From: CAYJLC01 sp044426345
Lineage (GTDB): Bacteria > Bacillota > Clostridia > Oscillospirales > Butyricicoccaceae
Assembly: GCA_044426345.1 (NCBI GenBank)
Contig: JAWXUP010000004.1
Location: 36,694-100,693 of the forward strand
Length of the DNA stretch: 64,000 bases
Direction of reading: 5' to 3'
Below, one piece after another: positions 1 through 7,131 of the stretch. Position 1 is the stretch's first letter. Every line of letters starts with the position of its first letter. The position numbers and the translations under genes were made by a program. Under the pieces are notes generated by a model. That model did no database searches, had not been told where the DNA came from, and saw nothing but the letters and a program-made list of their open reading frames with translations.

Positions 1-771
1 ATCGTCATTTAAATCTGCAAACGCAATTTCTGGCTCTATCATCCAAAATTCTGCAGCGTGACGAGCTGTATTAGAATTTTCAGCACGAAAAGTAGGACCA
101 AAAGTGTATACATTTGAAAATGCCATAGCCATACACTCTGCAGACAACTGCCCTGAAACCGTAAGGCTAGTTGCTTTTCCAAAGAAATCTTGGTTAAAAT
201 CAACTTCACCTTCTTTGGTTATCACTGGATTTTTAGCATCTAATGTTGTAACTCTAAACATTTCACCTGCACCTTCGCAGTCTGAACCAGTTATGATTGG
301 TGTATGAGCGTACACAAAACCACGTTCGTTGAAAAACTTATGAATTGCATATGCAGCCACCGAACGTACTCTAAAAATAGCACTAAAAGTGTTGGTTCTA
401 GGACGTAAATGTGCTATAGTTCTAAGATATTCTAACGTGTGTCTTTTCTTTTGAAGTGGGTAATCTGGTGTAGATTGCCCTTCTACTTCGATGCTATTTG
501 CATGAATTTCAAACGTTTGTTTAGCCTGTGGTGTCAGAACTATTTTACCGTTTATTTTGATAGCTGAACCAACGTTTAATTTGCTGATTTCTTTGAAATT
601 ATCGATGATGCTATCTTCAAATATAACTTGTACATTTTTAAATGTCGAACCATCGTTAAGTTCGATAAAACCTAGCGATTTACTAACTCGCATTGTCTTA
701 ATCCAACCGCAAACCACCACATTTTCGTCTTGATTTGCTTGTAAAAATAATTTTCTAATCTCTATTCTCAT
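1..771 (-). CDS. asnS: Asparagine--tRNA ligase, N-terminal part (cut by window edge)
   Basis: Charges tRNA-Asn with asparagine in the cytoplasm (class II synthetase). The reading frame stays open for 257 codons to base 1, so the C-terminus lies outside the window. Visible are the N-terminal OB-fold anticodon-binding domain (about residues 10-105, including VVCGWIKTMRVSKSLGFIEL) and the start of the class II catalytic domain, with the motif 2 region GPTFRAENSNTARHAAEFWM near residue 230. GAGEMFRV is typical of AsnS. The ATG at 771 follows AAAGGA at a good distance. A promoter lies at 803-831. No T-box is visible in the 78-base upstream gap. Assignment is firm; AspS is less likely given the AsnS-type motifs. 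Confidence 0.95.
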   Translation of the reverse strand, partial: MRIEIRKLFLQANQDENVVVCGWIKTMRVSKSLGFIELNDGSTFKNVQVIFEDSIIDNFKEISKLNVGSAIKINGKIVLTPQAKQTFEIHANSIEVEGQSTPDYPLQKKRHTLEYLRTIAHLRPRTNTFSAIFRVRSVAAYAIHKFFNERGFVYAHTPIITGSDCEGAGEMFRVTTLDAKNPVITKEGEVDFNQDFFGKATSLTVSGQLSAECMAMAFSNVYTFGPTFRAENSNTARHAAEFWMIEPEIAFADLNDD

Positions 772-802
772 TCTATTTATCCTTTCGATAATCAATAATA
801 TG

Positions 803-831
803 ATTATACTATATAACTAAGCTTTTGCCAA
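803..831 (-). promoter_or_regulatory. Sigma-A-type promoter of asnS
   Basis: On the minus strand TTGGCA (831-826), a 17-base spacer and TATAAT (808-803) lie about 30 bases upstream of the asnS start codon. Match to consensus is good. Confidence 0.75.
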
Positions 832-849
832 CTATTTTTGACATTTTTG

Positions 850-1695
850 CTAAATTCCTCTCGCAAAGCCTTTCCCAATAACTTCCGGCGAGCTATTTAT
901 AACTATAAATGATTTATCATCAATAGCTTTTACATACGAACGTAATTCTATTGCTTGACCTCTAGATAGTGCTGTAAGTAACGCTGTTTTTTGAACACCG
1001 GAATAAACTCCGACACAATCCCAACGCGTAACACCTCTTTTAAGCGTATGTATGATAAATTCCTCAACCTTTTCACGCTCTGACGTTATGATAATTGCAA
1101 TTTTTTTAGTGCTTATATTTTCAATAACAATATCTACAATAAAAGATTTGCCTATAAGTCCTAACATCGAAAAAAGACAAGTTTCTATATCAAAAACTAT
1201 CAATGTTGATAGTGAAATAAAGAAATCGGTAATCAAAAGTGCTATTCCAATATTCAAATTGGTATATTTTCGCAAAATCATAGCGATTATATCAGTTCCA
1301 CCCGAACTTGCACCACTTGTAAAAATTAGTGCCGAACCAACAGCTGGTAATATAATTGAAAATACAAGCTCAAGCATTTTTTGGTTTGTTAGTGGACTAG
1401 CCATCGGTACATAAATCTCTAAAAATTGCGTCAAAAGTGATAAAACCACTGTACAGTAAACCGTTTTCAATCCAAAACCTTTATTTAAGAATGCAAATCC
1501 TAAGCCTAAGAATAAAAAATTAAAAAACAGCATTGTAGTAGCTCCCGAAAGTTGCGGGAATATTGCTGGAATTACGACTGCAATACCACTGACGCCACCA
1601 GTTGAAAAATTATTAGGGAATTTAAAAAAGTAAATTCCGACAGACATTAGGACAATCCCTAAATTAAACACTAAAAAATCTTTAATTTTTTGCAT
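850..1695 (-). CDS. YitT family membrane protein with DUF2179 domain
   Basis: A 281-residue integral membrane protein of the YitT/DUF161 family. About six hydrophobic segments fill residues 5-190, including the conserved STGGVSGIAVVI stretch after TM1 and TSGASSGGTDIIAMIL. The soluble C-terminal domain (about 200-281, IAIIITSEREKVEEFII...) is DUF2179. Molecular function of the family is not established. The frame is open from a GTG at 1728, but the ATG at 1695 is preceded by AGGTG and gives the usual N-terminus, so I chose it. It lies just upstream of asnS, which has its own promoter. Confidence 0.85.
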   Translation of the reverse strand: MQKIKDFLVFNLGIVLMSVGIYFFKFPNNFSTGGVSGIAVVIPAIFPQLSGATTMLFFNFLFLGLGFAFLNKGFGLKTVYCTVVLSLLTQFLEIYVPMASPLTNQKMLELVFSIILPAVGSALIFTSGASSGGTDIIAMILRKYTNLNIGIALLITDFFISLSTLIVFDIETCLFSMLGLIGKSFIVDIVIENISTKKIAIIITSEREKVEEFIIHTLKRGVTRWDCVGVYSGVQKTALLTALSRGQAIELRSYVKAIDDKSFIVINSSPEVIGKGFARGI

Positions 1696-1794
1696 ATAAA
1701 ATACACCTACATATATAAATTTTGTCACAATGTACAGTATAACATACTTTAGCGATTATATATTGACAAATTGTAAATTTTTTTGTCTAATATA

Positions 1795-1822
1795 AAAAAA
1801 GCCAACGTAATTATACGTCAGC
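1795..1822 (-). terminator. Terminator of the ABC importer operon
   Basis: On the minus strand GCTGACGTA and TACGTTGGC pair (with wobble pairs) around a TAAT loop, followed by seven T. The hairpin overlaps the last codons of the ATPase gene. Confidence 0.75.
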
Positions 1823-2401
1823 TCTGCTTATAACAAATTTTCCTACAATCTGTTTTTTATTTAGACCAAAATATTCGATATCTCTTTCATCGTGTGTTAT
1901 CAATAAAATCGATTTCTCTTTAGCGATTTCCTCAATAAGTTTCATTATATTTTGTTTATTTTCGACGTCAATTCCATAAAATGGTTCATCTAAAATCAAA
2001 AACTTAGCTTTGTGCATCATAGCCCTTGCTAGCGCCACACGTCGTTTCATTCCACCACTAAGTTCTCCAACGACTTTATCATCTGAAATACCAATATTTT
2101 CCAGAAAATTTATTGCTTGTATACGTTTTACATCGTTGTTACATAGCAAAATATTATCCGAAGGTTTTATGCACTCAATCAGTCTATCTTCCTGAAAAAC
2201 AACAGAAATTTCACTTGGTAGATTTATAATTTCACCACTATCGCTTTCAATCAAGCCCAAAAGAATGTTGATAAGCGTTGTTTTTCCAGATCCATACACT
2301 GCTTTTATAGCTGTTATCCCCTTCTCATCTATGCTAAAACTAACATTTTCAAGAACTAATTCGTCTTGGAAACTTTTGTATAAATTTTTAATTTTTATCA
2401 T
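1811..2401 (-). CDS. ABC transporter ATP-binding protein (NitT/TauT-like importer)
   Basis: Energises import by the adjacent permease at the inner face of the membrane. At 196 residues it is short for this family (about 240-260). Walker A AVYGSGKTT (about 33-41) has Val-Tyr where Asn-Gly or Ser-Gly is usual. Signature LSGGMKRRVALARA (about 114-127), Walker B KFLILDEPFYGID and the switch histidine in LLITHDERD are present. The ATG shares one base with the permease stop (TAATG), so the pair is translationally coupled. Third gene of a binding protein-permease-ATPase operon. Substrate not predictable from this gene. Confidence 0.88.
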   Translation of the reverse strand: MIKIKNLYKSFQDELVLENVSFSIDEKGITAIKAVYGSGKTTLINILLGLIESDSGEIINLPSEISVVFQEDRLIECIKPSDNILLCNNDVKRIQAINFLENIGISDDKVVGELSGGMKRRVALARAMMHKAKFLILDEPFYGIDVENKQNIMKLIEEIAKEKSILLITHDERDIEYFGLNKKQIVGKFVISRADV

Positions 2402-3162
2402 TATTTCATACCTTTTTTCAAAATTATACGTTGCACTTTATCTAAAAGTTTAATAAAAATCTTCTCAAGTCCTATGCTAATAAATATAGTGGTTATCGTC
2501 CACGCGAAAACATCTCCTGTTTCCAAAATAACTTTTGCTCGCTGAATTTGACCACCAATTGTATTGCTAGAAATAGCGATAACTTCAGCTGCAATGCCAG
2601 ATTTCCAGCCTATTGATAAGCCTAAAATCAAGCTTGAAAAAATTATCGGCATCATTTCTGGAATATATATGTAGATAATTTTCTTAACTTTTGACAAGTT
2701 ATATACTTTTGCCATTTCAAGCATTTTATTGTCTACCGTGTCAATTCCTTCGTAAATATTTGAATAAAATATCGGCAAAACCATAATAAATGATATAAAA
2801 GCAGGCAAATCCTTAGTTTGAAACCAAAAAAGTGCTAAAATGATAAAAGATGCCACAGGAGTAACTTTAATTACATTCATCGGAGGTGCGCACAAATTAT
2901 AAATTATTTGATTTTTCTTCGATAAAATAGCAAGCAAAGTACCAACGAATGCGCTAAATGCAAATCCTACAAAGATTCTAGAAAATGTATTCCATATTGA
3001 CCAATAAAAATCAGCCTCGCAAATCATTTCCAAAAGGCGCATAAAAACAGTCACAGGAGATACTAAAAGTATGTCCTGTGATACGATTACACTTAAAAGA
3101 TGCCAAATTATGACCCAAAAAGTTATATATATGAACTTATTTTGAGTAATAGAAGTCTTCAC
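2401..3162 (-). CDS. ABC transporter permease (NitT/TauT-like)
   Basis: A 253-residue permease of the SsuC/TauC/ThiX type with about six membrane segments. The coupling (EAA-like) loop is near residues 165-195. The likely start is the GTG at 3162, because GGAGGAGC lies eight bases upstream, inside the 3' end of the binding-protein gene; the two genes overlap by 26 bases and no in-frame ATG is better placed. Works with the ATPase and lipoprotein on either side. The substrate is unknown: no riboswitch or pathway gene sits beside this operon, unlike the related thiamine-precursor system at 55150-57915. Confidence 0.87.
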   Translation of the reverse strand: MKTSITQNKFIYITFWVIIWHLLSVIVSQDILLVSPVTVFMRLLEMICEADFYWSIWNTFSRIFVGFAFSAFVGTLLAILSKKNQIIYNLCAPPMNVIKVTPVASFIILALFWFQTKDLPAFISFIMVLPIFYSNIYEGIDTVDNKMLEMAKVYNLSKVKKIIYIYIPEMMPIIFSSLILGLSIGWKSGIAAEVIAISSNTIGGQIQRAKVILETGDVFAWTITTIFISIGLEKIFIKLLDKVQRIILKKGMK

Positions 3163-4171
3163 CTGGCAATGCTCCTCCGATTGACGTAATGTTTTGTTCG
3201 CCTAAAACTTCAAGATATTTTGAAAGTTTTGTTGCCATTTCTTCACCATCAATATACGTAATATTACAGTTTGGAATTGCAACTTCTGCGATTTCTTTAG
3301 TTAAAATTTCGTATTTTTCAGTTAATTCTGCAGTTGCTTCAACTTCTGAATTTGCAAGTGCTATAGAATTTGCATAATCTTCTAAAAATGCATCTAAGCT
3401 TTCTTTATTTTCTTCTATAACTTCGTTGCGAACTATTAATACACCTGTAATCATTGTGCTTTCAGTGTCTAATTTATCCCATTCCTCAGTTAAATCAAGA
3501 GCTACGTGTATGTCTGGATTTTGAGCAATAGCTGCAGAAACATAAGGTTCTGGAAGAACTCCGATATCTGCTTGTCCTGCTGACATAAGCGCAACTAATT
3601 CTGCGTGTTCTGTTTTGAATTCAACTTCAACTTGGTCGGCTATTCCTGCAGTTTCTAGAATGTAATTCAAACCGTATTCTGGTGTTGAACCCTGACCTGT
3701 TGAGTAAATGTGTTGACCTGCTAGGTCTTCGATAGAATGAATTTGGTCTGTAACTTCCACAACGTAAATTACGCCTAATGTGTTAATTGCAACTACAGAA
3801 ATTCCGCCTTCAGTTTTGTTATAAAGCGTTGCTGCTAGGTTTGCTGGAATTGAAGCAATGTCGATTTCGCCTTTAACAACTGCTGCTACAACTTCATCTG
3901 GTGCACCGAAAATAGTATAATCGTGCTCCTCTTCTTCCATCATATTTAGAAATCCAATTGCTGTAGGTCCACTTAAATTCGCAACAGCGAACCTTGCGTA
4001 TTCGATTTCTTCTTCCGAAGTTTCAACTTCTGGAGTTTCAACTTCTGGAGTTGTTTCAACGCTCTCCACTACAACGTCTGGTGTTTCAACTGTTTCCACA
4101 GTTTCTGTTTGTGTGCTACAACTTGCAAGAATTAATGCAGATGCAAGCATAACGGTTAATAATTTTTTCAT
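3137..4171 (-). CDS. ABC transporter substrate-binding lipoprotein (NMT1/SsuA-like fold)
   Basis: A 344-residue lipoprotein. The signal peptide ends in the lipobox LASC with Cys18 as lipidation site. Residues about 20-55 are a low-complexity acidic linker with repeats of VET and PEVET. The rest is a two-lobed periplasmic-binding-protein domain (about 57-340) of the nitrate/sulfonate/taurine superfamily, with the pattern GEIDIASIPANLAATLYN and GQADIGVLPEPYVSAAI. It captures the ligand outside the cell for the permease downstream. RBS GGGGGA precedes the ATG, and a strong promoter lies at 4202-4230. The ligand is not identifiable. Confidence 0.88.
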   Translation of the reverse strand: MKKLLTVMLASALILASCSTQTETVETVETPDVVVESVETTPEVETPEVETSEEEIEYARFAVANLSGPTAIGFLNMMEEEEHDYTIFGAPDEVVAAVVKGEIDIASIPANLAATLYNKTEGGISVVAINTLGVIYVVEVTDQIHSIEDLAGQHIYSTGQGSTPEYGLNYILETAGIADQVEVEFKTEHAELVALMSAGQADIGVLPEPYVSAAIAQNPDIHVALDLTEEWDKLDTESTMITGVLIVRNEVIEENKESLDAFLEDYANSIALANSEVEATAELTEKYEILTKEIAEVAIPNCNITYIDGEEMATKLSKYLEVLGEQNITSIGGALPGEDFYYSK

Positions 4172-4201
4172 ATTAAGTCCCCCAACTTTTTATTCTTGTT
4201 T

Positions 4202-4230
4202 ATTTTATCACAAAATAACTATACTGTCAA
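4202..4230 (-). promoter_or_regulatory. Promoter of the unknown-substrate ABC operon
   Basis: Minus strand TTGACA (4230-4225), 17-base spacer, TAAAAT (4207-4202), close upstream of the lipoprotein RBS. Confidence 0.8.
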
Positions 4231-4322
4231 CATTTGATACCTAATCTTAATAAAGACAAAAAATTCGTCTATTTAACCTAAAAAAAGAGTGTATTTTTTA
4301 CATAAATGACAATTCAATTAAC

Positions 4323-4351
4323 TTGATGTTTAAATTAAATTATAGTATAAT
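4323..4351 (+). promoter_or_regulatory. Promoter of uxaC
   Basis: TTGATG (4323-4328), 17-base spacer, TATAAT (4346-4351), 43 bases before the uxaC start codon. Confidence 0.78.
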
Positions 4352-4394
4352 TTATGTATACAAGTTTATTAAAATTTAAAAAAGAGGTAATTTT

Positions 4395-5795
4395 ATGAAA
4401 GAATTTATGTGCAAAGATTTCTTACTTTCAACTAAAACAGCGCAAAAACTATATCACGAATACGCTAGCTCTTGCCCTATTATAGACTACCACTGTCATA
4501 TAGACCCACGAGAAATAGCTGAAGATATTCGTTTTGAAAATATCACTCAAGTTTGGCTTGGTGGAGATCACTATAAATGGCGTTTGATGCGTACAATGGG
4601 TGTTGAAGAACAATATATCACTGGCGATGCTCCAGACCGTGAAAAATTCCAAAAATGGGCTGAAACTTTAGAGCTTGCAATCGGTAACCCACTTTATCAC
4701 TGGAGTCACGCAGAACTTAAACAATATTTTGGTTATGATGGCATATTAAATTCTCAAACTGCTCAACAAGTTTGGGACATTTGCGTTGAAAAATTAAAAG
4801 AATCGAATATGTCAGCACGTGGAATTATAAAACAATCAAACGTTGATGTAATTTGCACTACCGACGACCCTGCCGATTCTTTAGAATGGCATAAAAAAAT
4901 CGCTGAAGATACTTCTTTTGATGTAAAAGTTTTACCTGCTTGGCGTCCTGAAAAAGCAATGAATATCACTGGCTCTACATATTTAGATTATCTAGCTGAG
5001 TTAACTTCTCTTACTGATATCAAAGTTGATTCCTTTAAAAGCTTTATTTCAGCACTTGAAATCCGTCTTGATTATTTCCACGCTAACGGTTGTAAACTTA
5101 GTGACCACAGTGCAGAATTTGTTATTTATCAACCTTGCACTGCTGATGAAATCGAAGTAATTTTTGCAAAAAGACTTAATGGCGAAACTTTAAGTTCTGC
5201 AGAAGTAATGACTTTCAAAACTATGTTTATGCTTGAAATGGGCAGAAACTACTGCAAACGTGATTGGTCAATGCAACTTCACTTCTCTTCTGGTAGAGAT
5301 GCTAACAAAAAAATGTTCAATCAAGTGGGTTCTAATACTGGTTTTGACTATATTTTAAATCTAGCTCCTGCTCAACAAATGGCTGATTTTTTAAGCGATT
5401 TAGCATCAACTGATGACCTTCCAAAAACTATTTTATACTCTTGTAATCCTAACGATAATGTAATAATTGACACTATTATGACTTGTTTCCAAGATAGTTC
5501 TATGGTTTCAAAAATGCAACACGGTAGCGCTTGGTGGTTTAATGACCATAAAGACGGTATGACTACTCAAATGGTATCACTTGCTAGCACTGGTATGCTT
5601 GCAACTTTCATCGGTATGCTTACCGACTCTAGAAGTTTCTTATCTTACGCTCGTCACGAATATTTCAGAAGAATTTTATGTGATTTAATCGGAACTTGGG
5701 TAGAAAATGGTGAATATCCAGAAGATTATGTTGCTTTAGAGAAAATCGTTAAAGGCATTTCTTACTACAATGCAAAAAATTACTTCAAATTCTAA
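4395..5795 (+). CDS. uxaC: Glucuronate isomerase (uronate isomerase)
   Basis: Interconverts D-glucuronate and D-fructuronate (and galacturonate and tagaturonate), the first step of hexuronate breakdown. Length of 466 residues is normal for the family. The amidohydrolase-type metal motif DYHCHIDPREIAEDI (His33, His35) is intact; family-typical stretches include GDHYKWRLMR, CTTDDPADSLEWH and LPAWRPEKAMN. The RBS AAAGAGG fits the ATG at 4395. It stands alone with its own promoter and terminator; uxaB, uxuA, kdgK and kdgA are not in the window, so the rest of the pathway must be encoded elsewhere. Confidence 0.96.
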   Translation: MKEFMCKDFLLSTKTAQKLYHEYASSCPIIDYHCHIDPREIAEDIRFENITQVWLGGDHYKWRLMRTMGVEEQYITGDAPDREKFQKWAETLELAIGNPLYHWSHAELKQYFGYDGILNSQTAQQVWDICVEKLKESNMSARGIIKQSNVDVICTTDDPADSLEWHKKIAEDTSFDVKVLPAWRPEKAMNITGSTYLDYLAELTSLTDIKVDSFKSFISALEIRLDYFHANGCKLSDHSAEFVIYQPCTADEIEVIFAKRLNGETLSSAEVMTFKTMFMLEMGRNYCKRDWSMQLHFSSGRDANKKMFNQVGSNTGFDYILNLAPAQQMADFLSDLASTDDLPKTILYSCNPNDNVIIDTIMTCFQDSSMVSKMQHGSAWWFNDHKDGMTTQMVSLASTGMLATFIGMLTDSRSFLSYARHEYFRRILCDLIGTWVENGEYPEDYVALEKIVKGISYYNAKNYFKF

Positions 5796-5813
5796 TTTAA
5801 CATCAAAATAATA

Positions 5814-5849
5814 GAACAAGGCAAGAGAATTCAATCTCCTGCCTTGTTT
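5814..5849 (+). terminator. uxaC terminator; left copy of a 36-base direct repeat
   Basis: AACAAGGCA...TGCCTTGTTT forms a strong hairpin around a short central loop, just after uxaC. The identical 36 bases occur again at 6176-6211, with a 326-base element between, so this terminator is duplicated as if by insertion. Confidence 0.85.
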
Positions 5850-6175
5850 CTGTTTGTCGAAAAACACATTTTCAAAATATACTTTTTCTAAAATGTGTAA
5901 ATTTTTTTATTTTTCTCGTCTACCTCTTATTGATAGTGTATCTTTTATCTCGGCAGACGCTCGCCGCGTGGCTGATACTTTGGGACGTCCCAAAGTATCC
6001 AAAAGACGAAAACACAGCTTGTTTTATCAGCAAGAAGGAAATTTTCCGCTGCGTAAATAATTTTTCTCTGAAAAATTTTTACTTTGCTAACTTTTGCATT
6101 CAAGACATATTTTAAGGTTAAGGTAAGTTTTGCTTTTGTGCAATATTTTTTAGCTCGTCACTTTTTCAACAGTCT
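5850..6175 (+). repeat. Dispersed intergenic element, copy 1 (326 bases)
   Basis: A non-coding block between convergent uxaC and rlmA. It closely matches a second block at 54742-55069. Shared parts include a GC-rich core (about 5951-6011; CGGCAG-CGCTCGCCGCGTGG) containing a perfect 26-base palindrome at 5974-5999 centred on GGGACGTCCC, a small inverted repeat AATTTTTC-TCT-GAAAAATT near 6059-6077, and a right part around 6115-6162. The ends carry a short imperfect inverted repeat of type TGTYGAAAAA. A stretch of about 35 bases after the core differs between copies. It is bracketed by an exact 36-base direct repeat. No transposase or believable ORF is present. Confidence 0.85.
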
Positions 6176-6211
6176 GAACAAGGCAAGAGAATTCAATCTC
6201 CTGCCTTGTTT
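6176..6211 (-). terminator. rlmA-side terminator; right copy of the 36-base direct repeat
   Basis: Identical to 5814-5849. As a hairpin flanked by A and T runs it can work in both directions and now serves rlmA on the minus strand. Confidence 0.8.
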
Positions 6212-6228
6212 TTTTATGAATTTTTATA

Positions 6229-7026
6229 TTAAATATTTTTCTCAAGCACAAAAATTGCAAAATCTAACGTAACTTCTAGGTTTTCTAGACTATCTAGTTT
6301 CAGAGCATCTTCTTTTGAGGTTTTAAACGCATATGGAGTCATATGAAAAAGATGTTTTATATCTTCATTTTGCTCAATACAAGCTTTATATGTTACTTTT
6401 ATTTTATCTTTTACTACAAAATTATGAAAATCGTGCTTATCTTCATCATTTTTGTATGGATTATCATAAACTTTTGCTTTAAGCTCAAATAAATGCTCAT
6501 TGCCAGCTACAACAATTATAGCCCTACCTTTATCGCTTAAAATACGTGCAAACTCTTCGTTTGCTGTTGGTGCGAAAATACTGGTCAACGCATCTATAGA
6601 ATCCGTTTGAATCGGTAAATCAAAAACACTACCCACAAAATATTGCGTATTTTTATCTTGTTTCGATGCATAAATTACAGCGTGTTTTGAAATATCCGTA
6701 GCAAAAGAACGTGAATTTTTAAGAGAATTCGCTATTTTTTTAGTGTAATACCCTTGACCACAAGCACAATCTAAATACGAAATATTCTCTTCAACTGAAA
6801 TTATTTCACAAAGTTTGTCTGCAAGAGGTTTGTAATAATCACGACTCAAAAAATTAGTTCTAGCACGCACCATTTCTTTATTGTCGCCAATATCATCTCC
6901 AGATTTTGATGAAATTAGCAAGTTAATATGTGAGCTTTTTGAGATATCAAAGCTATGTCCGTTTTGGCATAGGTATCTTTTTTCCTCTTGAGTAAGTTTT
7001 TCTTTGCATTTTGGACAAATTAGCAT
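6229..7026 (-). CDS. rlmA: 23S rRNA (guanine-N1)-methyltransferase, RlmA family
   Basis: A SAM-dependent methyltransferase modifying a guanine of 23S rRNA (G745/G748 group). The 265-residue protein starts with the RlmA zinc finger: CPKC at 4-7 and CQNGH with Cys20 and His24. A class I methyltransferase domain follows, with SAM motif YLDCACGQGYYTKKIA near residue 80-95 and the downstream SIFAPTANEEFARIL region typical of RlmA. The ATG at 7026 follows AAGGAG by six bases; an upstream in-frame start at 7065 has no comparable RBS. Some Gram-positive relatives (TlrB) give macrolide resistance; I cannot separate the subtypes. Confidence 0.88.
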   Translation of the reverse strand: MLICPKCKEKLTQEEKRYLCQNGHSFDISKSSHINLLISSKSGDDIGDNKEMVRARTNFLSRDYYKPLADKLCEIISVEENISYLDCACGQGYYTKKIANSLKNSRSFATDISKHAVIYASKQDKNTQYFVGSVFDLPIQTDSIDALTSIFAPTANEEFARILSDKGRAIIVVAGNEHLFELKAKVYDNPYKNDEDKHDFHNFVVKDKIKVTYKACIEQNEDIKHLFHMTPYAFKTSKEDALKLDSLENLEVTLDFAIFVLEKNI

Positions 7027-7088
7027 TTTGTTCTCCTTAAAGTTCATTTTCAAATATAATACCATATTTTTCTAAAAAAATCAAACAA

Positions 7089-7124
7089 AAAGTGCAACCC
7101 TTTTTTGAGTCGCACTTTTATATT
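7089..7124 (-). terminator. Terminator of the MacAB/SLH operon
   Basis: AAAGTGCGACTC and GGGTTGCACTTTTT (minus strand) pair with one mismatch or wobble around an A-rich loop and end in T. It lies between the SLH gene and rlmA. Confidence 0.78.
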
Positions 7125-7131
7125 TGAATAA

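Noticed and set aside
5854..6060. Open frame of 68 codons inside intergenic element copy 1
   Set aside because: No RBS, it runs through the palindrome, and the frame is not kept in copy 2. The conserved blocks look like DNA or RNA structure, not protein.
5850..6175. Group IIC intron remnant (these insert near terminators)
   Set aside because: No domain V-like hairpin, no reverse transcriptase trace, and the flanking duplications do not fit intron retrohoming.
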